Origin: an uncultured Lachnospiraceae bacterium
GTDB lineage: Bacteria > Bacillota > Clostridia > Lachnospirales > Lachnospiraceae
Reading direction: 5' to 3'
NCBI GenBank assembly: GCA_947174015.1
Contig: CAMWHJ010000028.1
Coordinates: 1-38,408, forward strand
Length of the DNA: 38,408 bases
Both the position numbers and the translations under genes were made by a program. The first letter of the stretch is position 1, and each line of letters opens with the position of its first letter. The notes below the pieces were generated by a model that ran no database searches, had not been told where the DNA came from, and saw nothing but the letters and a program-made list of their open reading frames with translations. Below, piece by piece: positions 26,159 through 33,869 of this stretch.

Positions 26159-27505
26159 CTATCTGAGCTGCTCCACATGAATCCGCCACTTTTTCTTTTC
26201 CACCCGCAAAGGAATGTCTTGATACTTATACACACTGAGAATAATTCCCAACAGGAGAAAAGTTACCACCGTGCCGCTTCCTCCACTGGTGAAGAAAGGA
26301 AGATACACATAAGAATAAGGAATTGCACCAATATTCTCCAAAAAATACAGAAGAATCATCATTCCCAGCAGACTACCACAGCCCACTCCCATCATCATTC
26401 CCAACTGATTTCTCTGGCGAATGGTAATATGGAAAATTTGAAAGACCAAGAAAAGCAGTATTGCCAGCACCAGAACACCACTTAAAATCCCATAATAGGA
26501 TATTAGATGAGTGATAATAAAATCTGTGTTCACATTGGGCAGAACCGTTGATGTGTCTATCTTTGAACTGCCTCCAAGAAATTGACTGTTTTCTATCAGA
26601 CGGTGAATCTGTGCATACACATAACCTGCCCCATTTTCATCACTTCTATTGATAAATACCTTTATTCTTTCTATCTGGTAGTTCGCAAACACTGAAAGCT
26701 TAATGCCCAAAAACAATACCACCGGCGGTGCCAGCAACACACCTGCCCACAAAACATATAAGGCTTTTTTATAGTTTTTTCCAAACCATCCCTTTGCCAT
26801 GGAAAAAGACAACATTACAAGCAGGGTTAGAAATAAAACCACTGCCATACTTAAACATGGCATTGCCATAGTCAGCCATACCGGAACTAACATAAAGAAA
26901 ACAGATATGGCAATCCCCTTCCTGCCCTCATTTCGACAGGAATATAAAATCCCTGCATACATTGGCACGTAGAGAAGCATCATCATGGGCAGAGAGATTG
27001 ATACATTTCCTCCGGTAAAAATCATGGCACCATTTACCATCCTGCCAAAAAAGAAAACCTCCAACATCATAACACCTAAAAATACCCCTCCCAAAAGTTT
27101 TCCGTAGACACCAAAAAAACTGTAATCCAAACAGTACATTCCCGCCATAAGCCCAAAACCAATCAGCAGATACAAAAATTGCCTGGATAGAGAGAAAAAA
27201 CTTTCATTTGGACACTGCACACTGATTATGTACTGCACTCCCAGTCCCAGCAGGCTTAAAACCCCAATTAGCATAAGCATATGCCATGCCATTTTCGGTC
27301 TGTGTACTCTGTCTAAGGCTATCCCTGCCTCCACCGGATCTCCCATCTCTAACAGCATCTGCTTTTGTGCCTCTTCCTCTGCGATTCCCTGATTCTTTAA
27401 TGCAGTCAGCACATCCTCCATATGTCCTCGCACTTCCTCTGCCACGGCATCCCGTGCCTGCTTACAGCGAATCTGCTCTGTCAATACTTTAATATATTCT
27501 TCCAT
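26159..27505 (-). CDS. HAAS-domain SEDS (FtsW/RodA/SpoVE-family) protein
   Basis: A 448-residue membrane protein. Residues 1-65 form a cytosolic HAAS/permease-prefix domain (YIKVLTEQIRCKQARDAVAEEVRGHMEDVLTALKNQGIAEEEAQKQMLLEMGDP), the helical domain usually found in PadR-controlled membrane proteins. About ten membrane segments follow, with SEDS signatures: FLGGSSKIDTSTVLPNVNTDFIITHLISYYG (family form: LP..HTDFIF...EE.G), whose Asp328 matches the catalytic Asp of RodA-type glycosyltransferases, and the C-terminal FFTSGGSGTV motif. It could therefore polymerise lipid II glycan, or have diverged. The PadR gene lies 3 bases upstream; no class B PBP partner is nearby. Confidence 0.88.
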   Translation of the reverse strand: MEEYIKVLTEQIRCKQARDAVAEEVRGHMEDVLTALKNQGIAEEEAQKQMLLEMGDPVEAGIALDRVHRPKMAWHMLMLIGVLSLLGLGVQYIISVQCPNESFFSLSRQFLYLLIGFGLMAGMYCLDYSFFGVYGKLLGGVFLGVMMLEVFFFGRMVNGAMIFTGGNVSISLPMMMLLYVPMYAGILYSCRNEGRKGIAISVFFMLVPVWLTMAMPCLSMAVVLFLTLLVMLSFSMAKGWFGKNYKKALYVLWAGVLLAPPVVLFLGIKLSVFANYQIERIKVFINRSDENGAGYVYAQIHRLIENSQFLGGSSKIDTSTVLPNVNTDFIITHLISYYGILSGVLVLAILLFLVFQIFHITIRQRNQLGMMMGVGCGSLLGMMILLYFLENIGAIPYSYVYLPFFTSGGSGTVVTFLLLGIILSVYKYQDIPLRVEKKKWRIHVEQLR

Positions 27506-27508
27506 TCT

Positions 27509-27838
27509 CTACACCCCCATACACAGCACATTTTTCACTGCCTCCGCATACTCCCGCCATTCATCCTGTTTTTCCTTTAACAGCTTTTTTCCTATCTTGG
27601 TTAAACTGTAATATTTTCTCACCTTACCATGAACTTCTTGTTCATATGCATTGATGCAGCCTTTCCCCTCCAGAGAATGCAGCAGGGGATATAAGGTTCC
27701 TGCCTTTAACTGGAATACATTCTTTGACTTCTGTTCCAGCTTTTCAATCATCTCATAACCATACATATCCTTTTCTTCCAGCAGCCTTAAAATCAGCATT
27801 GAAGTGCTGCCTGAAATCAAACTTTTATCCACTGCCAT
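27509..27838 (-). CDS. PadR family transcriptional regulator
   Basis: A 109-residue winged-helix repressor: SGSTSMLILRLLEEKDMYGYEMIEKLEQKSKNVFQLKAGTLYPLLHSLEGKGCINAYEQEV, then KVRKYYSLTKIGKKLLKEKQDEW. The KAGTLYPLLHSLE block is the PadR recognition helix. A short C-terminus puts it in the small PadR-s2 group. The start at 27838 is selected because AGGTG lies 6 bases upstream and the preceding 12 codons are atypical. It is the first gene of a two-gene operon with the HAAS-SEDS gene; its promoter carries a large AT palindrome, so it likely represses itself and the SEDS gene. Confidence 0.95.
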   Translation of the reverse strand: MAVDKSLISGSTSMLILRLLEEKDMYGYEMIEKLEQKSKNVFQLKAGTLYPLLHSLEGKGCINAYEQEVHGKVRKYYSLTKIGKKLLKEKQDEWREYAEAVKNVLCMGV

Positions 27839-27880
27839 AACAAACACCTGTCCTTTCTGTGAAATGAATTGCAATAAACT

Positions 27881-27926
27881 ATATATAGATTATCTATATA
27901 TAAGTATATATCGACAATCTATATAT
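27881..27926 (-). promoter_or_regulatory. PadR operon promoter with 21-bp palindromic operator
   Basis: On the - strand TTGTCG (27917-27912) is followed after exactly 17 bases by GATAAT (27894-27889). The -10 box lies inside a perfect 21-base palindrome at 27881-27901 (arms ATATATAGAT and ATCTATATAT around one T). A further half-site, ATCTATATAT, at 27917-27926 overlaps the edge of the -35 box. This is where an autorepressor would block RNA polymerase. Confidence 0.7.
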
Positions 27927-28133
27927 GTCAAGTACAATTTCATCCGCTGATTTTCTTTCAGCCTATTACAGCAAGTATTGGAAACACTCCCCAGATACAA
28001 TTTTGACTGCTGCTTTCTTAGCGGCAAAGGTGGGTTCTCTATGGCAGCTTTCAATTCATGGTAAATTTCGCTGCATGGTTATGGAACGATATCTCAAATA
28101 TTTCAAACTCATCTCTTGTAAACCTTTGACTTT

Positions 28134-28478
28134 TTATTTCTTCCAGTCAATTAATCCATTTTGATACAGGATTTTCAGATACATTACCAACCGTTCCCAC
28201 AACGGCTCTGTCTCATCGCCAAATTGCTGTTGAAACTCCATCCCCAGATCATAAACACTTTTCTTTCCGTCCATTCCGTACCAAAGAAAACTCCCATACT
28301 TTTCCAATACAAACTCATTGTAATTTTCCGTATGAAAAATATGCTTCGCAAACCATGAAAACACTCCTTGCTTTGTTTTTTTCAAAATTACGCTTTCATT
28401 ATCACTGCGACAGTATATCTCCTGCTTTCTCATGGGAACGTAATCCAATAGGTTCTCTCTCTCATGGCACTTTGTCAT
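28134..28478 (-). CDS. PqqD-like peptide-binding protein
   Basis: 114 residues with a PqqD-like pattern common in clostridia: ENLLDYVPMRKQEIYCRSDNESVILKK ... YGSFLWYGMDGKKSVYDLGMEFQQQFGDETEPLWERLVMYLKILYQNGLIDWKK. PqqD-type domains form small winged-helix folds that bind leader peptides for radical-SAM enzymes. Here no radical-SAM peptide-modifying enzyme or precursor peptide is adjacent, so it may be an orphan or act in trans. It is preceded by decayed gene fragments; AAAGGAGG at good distance drives its ATG, and this ribosome binding site lies at the end of the OPT-like fragment. Confidence 0.85.
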   Translation of the reverse strand: MTKCHERENLLDYVPMRKQEIYCRSDNESVILKKTKQGVFSWFAKHIFHTENYNEFVLEKYGSFLWYGMDGKKSVYDLGMEFQQQFGDETEPLWERLVMYLKILYQNGLIDWKK

Positions 28479-28489
28479 AATATCCTCCT

Positions 28490-28599
28490 TTCTTTATTGG
28501 AAGCAAGAACACAAGAACCACCAATTCTCCCGGCTGTTCTGCCACCCCTTCTGATGTCCACAAAAACAAGGCGGGTATGGTAAAAATTGCACCGGCAGC
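28490..28599 (-). pseudogene. OPT-family transporter fragment
   Basis: The - strand frame from 28599 reads LAAGAIFTIPALFLW, a stretch typical of oligopeptide transporter (OPT) family proteins. It continues EGVAEQPGELVVLVFLLPIKK and runs out at the start of the PqqD-like gene. It is cut at both ends (a TAG stop lies just upstream), so only about 35 residues of a protein of about 600 remain. The assignment rests on this one motif. Confidence 0.55.
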
Positions 28600-28606
28600 C
28601 AGCTAC

Positions 28607-28792
28607 TTATTTTTCAATATTATTTCCTATATTTACAAGGTTTATTCTATACTTCTTCATAACATCCGTGGTATCTCTCACGCCCTGTTGTGCGGTAAAA
28701 TCTGCCAGTGAATATACATATACTCCATCTTCATCCTTATGAATAAACTTGGTAGACTCAATGTAGAAAAAAGATGCTGCTACTTTAATCCA
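28607..28792 (-). pseudogene. C-terminal gene fragment, unidentified
   Basis: An open - strand frame of about 61 codons ends in TAA at 28607-28609. It reads WIKVAASFFYIESTKFIHK, then DEDGVYVYSLADFTAQQGV and RDTTDVMKKYRINLVNIGNNIEK, which has a protein-like composition. It has no start codon with a ribosome binding site and overlaps the 3' end of the histidine kinase gene in another frame. It looks like the tail of a deleted gene. Confidence 0.45.
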
Positions 28793-29714
28793 TCATTTCT
28801 TTCATCTGAAATTCCATACGAACTGCCAGCATGTCCCCCTCCTTTTCAGCAGACACCTTTGCCTCCTGCTTAATTGCTAACAGTTTGACAATATAAAGAC
28901 CAAGCCCGGCACCATTTACATGCCTTTCCTGATTTCCACGGTAAGTCCGGTCAAATAAATACTCCACATTCAAGTCCAAATCCCTTATAATCCGGTTTGA
29001 AAAAGTAATCCTGCATACCGGATTCTCTCCCGAATCATTGATTTCCATGGAAATTATAAAAGAATCCATAGCATATTTCATGACATTATTAAGCAGATTG
29101 CCAAGCATACGCTCAAACATCTGTGAATCAGCAAGTATTATCACACTTTTTTCAGGCAGCCTGATATCCGGGCAAAGCCCATGCTCACGTATCAGGGTTT
29201 CATTGTCTACAACAAACTGCATCAGCGTATTAGTTGCATTCACCACGGTAAGGTTTACCGGTGTGCTGTCACTTTCCAAAACTGACATTTCAAAAAAATC
29301 ATCCACCATGATTTTTAATACTTCCAGCTTATCATGGCAAATTTTCAAATAATTTTTATCCTGTTCTCTCATTTGTCCGGCATCCATCATTTGCAGGTTA
29401 CCCTTGACAACTGTAAGGGGAGTCCTAAGGTCGTGTGCGATATCCGAAATAGACTGTTTTAGTTTTTCCTCTTCCTGTTTTGTCTTTAATTTCAGCTGTC
29501 TTTGATAATCAAGATTACAGTTAAGCTCCACCGCCATGTCGGTTAAATCCCTGTCAAACAAAGCAACAGTAAGCTGCCTGTTATATGACCGTTTCCTGGA
29601 AAGTGAAAGCTCCTTTTGTATTCTTCTGATTTCCCTTTTTAAGCAAGCCAGATAAAAAAACAACCATAGGCAGAACACGGAAAGCACAATGCTGATAATC
29701 ATCCATATACTCAT
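28785..29714 (-). CDS. Sensor histidine kinase with a single membrane anchor
   Basis: A 309-residue kinase. One hydrophobic segment (residues 3-23) is followed by a short coiled linker and the HisKA domain with DIAHDLRTPL (phosphorylated His94). The ATP domain has an N-box (MLGNLLNNVMKYA) and a G-box (GAGLGLYIVKLL). There is no extracellular loop or HAMP domain, so the signal must come through the membrane or from partners such as the ABC transporter encoded upstream, as in bacteriocin/CAMP-sensing systems (inference). It overlaps the response regulator by 4 bases (ATGA). Confidence 0.95.
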   Translation of the reverse strand: MSIWMIISIVLSVFCLWLFFYLACLKREIRRIQKELSLSRKRSYNRQLTVALFDRDLTDMAVELNCNLDYQRQLKLKTKQEEEKLKQSISDIAHDLRTPLTVVKGNLQMMDAGQMREQDKNYLKICHDKLEVLKIMVDDFFEMSVLESDSTPVNLTVVNATNTLMQFVVDNETLIREHGLCPDIRLPEKSVIILADSQMFERMLGNLLNNVMKYAMDSFIISMEINDSGENPVCRITFSNRIIRDLDLNVEYLFDRTYRGNQERHVNGAGLGLYIVKLLAIKQEAKVSAEKEGDMLAVRMEFQMKEMMD

Positions 29715-30430
29715 CTCTTTACTCCTTCAGGCTGTTCTTCTTTTAATCGGTATCCTATTCCCCATACAGTTTCAATATAATCATGTCCTGTGGTCTTCTT
29801 TAATTTATTCCGAAGATTGCTCACATGTACATTAATCGTGTTATCCTCATAAAAATACCAGCTGTTCCAGACTGATTCATAAAGATTTGCCTTTGTAAAT
29901 GTTTTAGAGGGATGCTCTAACAAAAGCTGTAATATCTGAAGTTCCTTAGAAGTTAAAGCTATATTTTTCCCCTGATATTCGACTCGTTTTTCTGCAATAT
30001 GAAACAGAAGCCCTCCACAGGATAAAACCTCACTTTGTGACATCTCTGCATTATCTTTAAGATTCCCACTCCTTCTAAGCACCACTTCCATCCGCACCAG
30101 AACCTCATCCAGATCAAAAGGTTTTAAAATATAGTCATCTGCCCCCATCCTCAAAACCTCTAAACGGGTTTCCATACCGGATTTGGCAGACAGGCAGATA
30201 ACCGGAGTATCTGCCTGTTCACGAAGCTCTTTTATCAATACATCCCCACTTTTGTAGGGCAGCATCAAATCCAGTAAAACTATCATATATTTTTTATCTC
30301 TTATACATGCGGAAGCCTCTTTTCCGTTGCAGGCACATTCCACCTCATATCCATGTTCCGTCAAAAAAGCCTCAAGCATATCACGGATTTCTTTATGGTC
30401 CTCCACAATTAAAATAGTCCCATCCTTCAT
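29711..30430 (-). CDS. OmpR-family response regulator
   Basis: A 239-residue regulator. The receiver domain (1-120) has the acidic pair ED at 10-11, the phosphorylated Asp54 in VLLDLMLP, and the conserved Lys in YILKPF. The C-terminal winged helix (about 140-230) has KELQILQLLLEHPSKTFTKANLYESVW and the DNA-contact stretch NTINVHVSNLRNKLKK, ending YIETVWGIGYRL. It is the partner of the overlapping kinase. Its likely targets include the ABC/S41 genes just upstream on the same strand. Confidence 0.97.
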   Translation of the reverse strand: MKDGTILIVEDHKEIRDMLEAFLTEHGYEVECACNGKEASACIRDKKYMIVLLDLMLPYKSGDVLIKELREQADTPVICLSAKSGMETRLEVLRMGADDYILKPFDLDEVLVRMEVVLRRSGNLKDNAEMSQSEVLSCGGLLFHIAEKRVEYQGKNIALTSKELQILQLLLEHPSKTFTKANLYESVWNSWYFYEDNTINVHVSNLRNKLKKTTGHDYIETVWGIGYRLKEEQPEGVKR

Positions 30431-30477
30431 CTTTATTCCTCACTAATCTAAGAAAAAAATAACAAGAGCATATAAGA

Positions 30478-30517
30478 AACTGTTAATAAATAATTTTTAA
30501 TATTTCTGAACAGTTAC
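30478..30517. repeat. Degenerate or terminal-only copy of the palindromic element
   Basis: AACTGTT (30478-30484) and AACAGTT (30509-30515) are inverted, and the right end CTGAACAGTTAC (30506-30517) equals the element terminus. The hallmark hairpin is absent; the interior is AT-rich. The stop codon of the S41 gene lies within the right terminus. Confidence 0.5.
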
Positions 30518-32157
30518 CTTTCTTTCAAATATTCCACTGCATAATCAAGTATATAATCCCTTCCCTCATCAAATACGGCATGAACTGCTTTCTCATCAAA
30601 AGGAACCTTCACATCCAGAGGAATTGTAGACTTACGGCTTTTGTCAGTATCAACAAATATTTCACCATCCGCAGTCAATACCGGAATTGCTGAATAGGAA
30701 AGCTGCCCCTCGGAAAGTACAGCAGCACGTACTCCCTGTCCGGAACTCATACTCTCCGTAAATCCTATGACAGTCACATTTTCGTACTCTCCCATCATTT
30801 TTGTTAAATGGTCACCTGCACTTACCGTTTCAGAATTAACTAAGATAACAATCTGCCCGTGCCCCCAGAGGTCTTCTCCCTCAAACATCAAGCCTTCTCC
30901 AACTACATACTTTCCGGTATCCGGATCTTTCTTAAATTCCTTATTATCGTTATCCCACACCCCGTCATAAGCATATACATGCTCTCCTTTTGGTGCCAAA
31001 AGACCTGCTATCGCCATGATGAACTGCGGTGAGCCTCCTCCATTGCTCCTAAGGTCAATTACCAGATTATCGATTCCTGACTGCTTTAACTCCAAAATCC
31101 TGCTCTTTATCTCCTGTTCCATCTTACTATGGTCACCATTATTATAGGATTCACTGTCGTACATCATCTGTTTGATGCGGAGACACTCTGTGTTATCATC
31201 AATGTGATGCCATGACAGATTATCACCTTCCAGCCCCATATGAAGAATATCCAAAGTACCATGCATCCGTTTTGTGTAGGCTCCGAGCTTTTTTAGCTCT
31301 GCCTTCTTTTCTTTTCCGTCATCACCAATATATGTAATGCTAACCTGTTCTCCACCCACTCCTGCAGCCAGTATTCCTTTATAAAATTTCTCATTTTCTT
31401 CCACCGGAAATGCTGCAAATGAAACCTCCGCATTTTTCTCTGATTCTTCCACTGACCGTCCTCCCCATTCAGTAATCATGGTGCCGTTATGAATTCCTGC
31501 CTTTGCCGCCTCACTGTCTTTTTCCACATTAACTGCCACATACTTTCCGTCATTCAGCATCATAACAGACAAACCGTAATCATTGCCATAATACCTGTCA
31601 CAAGCAAGCCCGCCAATATTTTCTGAAGTACTATACTGCACATGTCCGTCATGAAATTCATAGGTAAACTTTCTCCACAAAATGGCATTTTCAACTTCAT
31701 CATGTACTTTATCTGCCTCTTTAAATTGTGGCAGGTATTCTTCATAAAGTGCATCCCAGTTAATACCCTTGTATTCTGCCAGCACATAATGGGTCTTAAG
31801 CTCCGCAAAAGCCCTTTTAAAATCTGCCACATAGTCAGGTGCACGATACCCTGGATTTACATTGCAAACCAAAACTGACAAAACCATACATACTGCTGCC
31901 ATGACACATTCTGCCTGCCTTGTCCTTTTTTCTTCCATTATAAAACCTGTAAGCATTAAAGCCGCCCCAATATACACACCAATCATGGAAATCTCATATC
32001 CCGTTATCGCAGTAGCAACTCCACATACGATAAGCGGAATTGCATACAATATCCTCCAGAAAGGATTTAATGCCTTTTCAGCATAAATGGCAAGTGCGTA
32101 AAGACCTGCTGCAAATGCAAGCTCTAACACTGTCAAAAATATATCCGCATAAATCAT
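30514..32157 (-). CDS. Membrane-embedded S41 family peptidase
   Basis: 547 residues. Three to four N-terminal membrane segments (within residues 1-100) are followed by an S41 C-terminal-processing-peptidase-like domain outside the membrane: a helical cap (110-170), a PDZ-like region (about 190-285), and the protease core with NLVIDLRSNGGGS (364-376) and the nucleophile region VILVNSETVSAGDHL (437-451, Ser446). The domain fits Tsp/CtpA-like proteases. It is encoded between a two-component system and an ABC transporter, so a role in degrading or sensing peptides at the membrane is plausible but inferred. It begins 12 bases after the permease gene. Confidence 0.9.
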   Translation of the reverse strand: MIYADIFLTVLELAFAAGLYALAIYAEKALNPFWRILYAIPLIVCGVATAITGYEISMIGVYIGAALMLTGFIMEEKRTRQAECVMAAVCMVLSVLVCNVNPGYRAPDYVADFKRAFAELKTHYVLAEYKGINWDALYEEYLPQFKEADKVHDEVENAILWRKFTYEFHDGHVQYSTSENIGGLACDRYYGNDYGLSVMMLNDGKYVAVNVEKDSEAAKAGIHNGTMITEWGGRSVEESEKNAEVSFAAFPVEENEKFYKGILAAGVGGEQVSITYIGDDGKEKKAELKKLGAYTKRMHGTLDILHMGLEGDNLSWHHIDDNTECLRIKQMMYDSESYNNGDHSKMEQEIKSRILELKQSGIDNLVIDLRSNGGGSPQFIMAIAGLLAPKGEHVYAYDGVWDNDNKEFKKDPDTGKYVVGEGLMFEGEDLWGHGQIVILVNSETVSAGDHLTKMMGEYENVTVIGFTESMSSGQGVRAAVLSEGQLSYSAIPVLTADGEIFVDTDKSRKSTIPLDVKVPFDEKAVHAVFDEGRDYILDYAVEYLKER

Positions 32158-32169
32158 TTACATTCCCTC

Positions 32170-32955
32170 CTACCGCATATCATCATTTTTAAAATACTGA
32201 TAACCGAGCCATAAAAAGAATGAGCCAATCGCTAAAGATGCCACGACCGTCAGTATAATATCCTCTAAACTTAGTGACGTATCGTACACATAGACATATT
32301 TTAAATCTGCCACGGTATATCCCATCCAGCTTGGAAACACCGCCAGTTTATAAATATTGGTGAGCCCTAAAAGCACAGATTTACAGTACGGAAAATATCC
32401 CGCAACAGACTGCCCAAGCCCTATCGGTACAATAAATCCCATTGCCATTACCACATAAGAATTTTTTATAAGAAAACTCAAAAAGATAAATTCACAGATT
32501 ATCCTGAATACCGGAAAAATCAACAGCAGATATCTTATGAGTACCCCCTTCACATCAAGGTCTGTTCCCCAGCCCCACCTTGCCACATTAAACATAAACG
32601 GCACAAAAAACGCCACAACTGTTCCCATCACACCTCCAATTAAGCTTATAACAGCCTTGCTAAAATAGACATCCCTCCGCAAATGTCCACTCATCAGCTC
32701 ATAATTTGCTGTCCTGTCATTAAAATCCGAGCCGCACACCTGTGCCGTAAGCAGCAGCCCAAAAGCCATTGCCACCAGCACAAGATAGTGTCCATTTTCT
32801 GCCAACAAAGTATCTGCAGTTATTGTGGTTTCCATGCCAAAAGAAGTTTCACCGATAGCTGTCGTAAATTCCATTATTATAATAACAATTAAAAATGTAA
32901 TTGAGATTGTCTCTTTTCGTAGCTGATATAGCTGTGATTTTATCAAATTCTTCAT
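32170..32955 (-). CDS. ABC-2 permease (lantibiotic-immunity type), second subunit
   Basis: A 261-residue permease with six membrane segments (about 17-33, 50-72, 98-125, 137-160, 168-190 and 232-252). The sequence FNDRTANYELMSGHLRRDVYFSKAVI is a conserved cytosolic loop. The same loop appears in the neighbouring permease as DSTDKTINYEIMAGHSKAEVYFGRV, so the two are paralogues that probably form a heterodimer with the ATPase, as in LanFEG/CprABC-like exporters. A palindromic element separates it from its partner. Confidence 0.9.
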   Translation of the reverse strand: MKNLIKSQLYQLRKETISITFLIVIIIMEFTTAIGETSFGMETTITADTLLAENGHYLVLVAMAFGLLLTAQVCGSDFNDRTANYELMSGHLRRDVYFSKAVISLIGGVMGTVVAFFVPFMFNVARWGWGTDLDVKGVLIRYLLLIFPVFRIICEFIFLSFLIKNSYVVMAMGFIVPIGLGQSVAGYFPYCKSVLLGLTNIYKLAVFPSWMGYTVADLKYVYVYDTSLSLEDIILTVVASLAIGSFFLWLGYQYFKNDDMR

Positions 32956-33020
32956 ATTCTGCCCCTTTCCATCAGAAAACTGTTTAAATGAATTTTTGCA
33001 TTCCTAAATCATTTTCTCAC

Positions 33021-33059
33021 GGTCTGTGCAGTAAATGCACAGACCTGCTGAACAGTTAC
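33021..33059 (+). repeat. Dispersed palindromic element between two permease genes
   Basis: A perfect hairpin at 33021-33045 (GGTCTGTGCA/TGCACAGACC, loop GTAAA) is followed by the terminus TGCTGAACAGTTAC ending at 33059. The left end is unclear; AACTGTTT near 32979 may be its decayed terminus. It lies 17 bases downstream of the first permease gene and 65 bases upstream of the second one. Confidence 0.8.
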
Positions 33060-33076
33060 CAAAAAATTACTATTCC

Positions 33077-33868
33077 TTATCTCATATCCCTTCTGGAAAA
33101 AAACACATATCCCACTAAAAGACATATAATCCCGACCAGCAGGGATACTAAAACGGTACTGCTTATGATAGATGGCTCTAACGACAGGTTAAAGACCTGA
33201 ATTTCTTCCCCACCGATATTTTTTATCTGATAATTTCCAAAATTAAATAACTGCCCCATATTAACAAGCGCCGTCTCTACTGTTAGCTCCACACCGGTTA
33301 TATCTGTATAAATCATTACTCCTACCATCCCGAATGCAGTAAATGTATACCCCAGCAGCATTGCTGCATAGCAGTTTCTCAACAGGAATGTTAACAGTAT
33401 ATATTCACATGACATCCTGAACACCACTGCCAGGAAAATCCCTGTATGTAATGCCACATCCCCTAAAGGCATACTATTTCCAAAACCGCAGATAAGGGAA
33501 ATGACGGCGACAGGCAGCACCATGGCAGCAAAACTTCCTCCAATGGTCCAAATAAGTGCGGAACAGACTCTTCCAAAATATACTTCTGCCTTGGAGTGTC
33601 CTGCCATAATCTCATAATTGATTGTTTTATCAGTACTGTCCCATCCACAAATTCTTGCCACTACAATTAAAGACAAAATCGTTGCCGCAAAGGGAAACAT
33701 AGGAGATGCGAGCAAGAGATACATGCCTCCATTCAAATCCCCAAATATACTGCCATCCCCATCCATCAACAGACCCAAAAAAGGAAAAATAAGCACTATC
33801 AAAAATCCATATATAACAAGATTATCACCTCTTGTCTGATAATTCTGCGACTTCATTATGTTCCACAT
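33077..33868 (-). CDS. ABC-2 permease (lantibiotic-immunity type), first subunit
   Basis: A 263-residue six-helix permease, paralogous to the protein at 32170-32955 (shared loop: TINYEIMAGHSKAEVYFGRV). The open frame reaches 33916, but the ATG at 33868 is preferred: AGGTG lies 7 bases upstream and it begins one base after the ATPase stop, giving MWNIMKSQNYQTRGDNLVIYG. Expected to pair with the ATPase to expel or detach a membrane-active peptide or antibiotic (inference from the family). Confidence 0.88.
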   Translation of the reverse strand: MWNIMKSQNYQTRGDNLVIYGFLIVLIFPFLGLLMDGDGSIFGDLNGGMYLLLASPMFPFAATILSLIVVARICGWDSTDKTINYEIMAGHSKAEVYFGRVCSALIWTIGGSFAAMVLPVAVISLICGFGNSMPLGDVALHTGIFLAVVFRMSCEYILLTFLLRNCYAAMLLGYTFTAFGMVGVMIYTDITGVELTVETALVNMGQLFNFGNYQIKNIGGEEIQVFNLSLEPSIISSTVLVSLLVGIICLLVGYVFFSRRDMR

Positions 33869-33869
33869 T

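Noticed and set aside
27925-28164. 79-codon + strand frame between the PadR promoter and the PqqD-like gene
   Set aside because: No ribosome binding site, no recognisable pattern, and it runs into the end of the PqqD-like gene. On the - strand a short stretch (RFTRDEFEIFEISFHNHAAKF) also looks protein-like but is bounded by stops.
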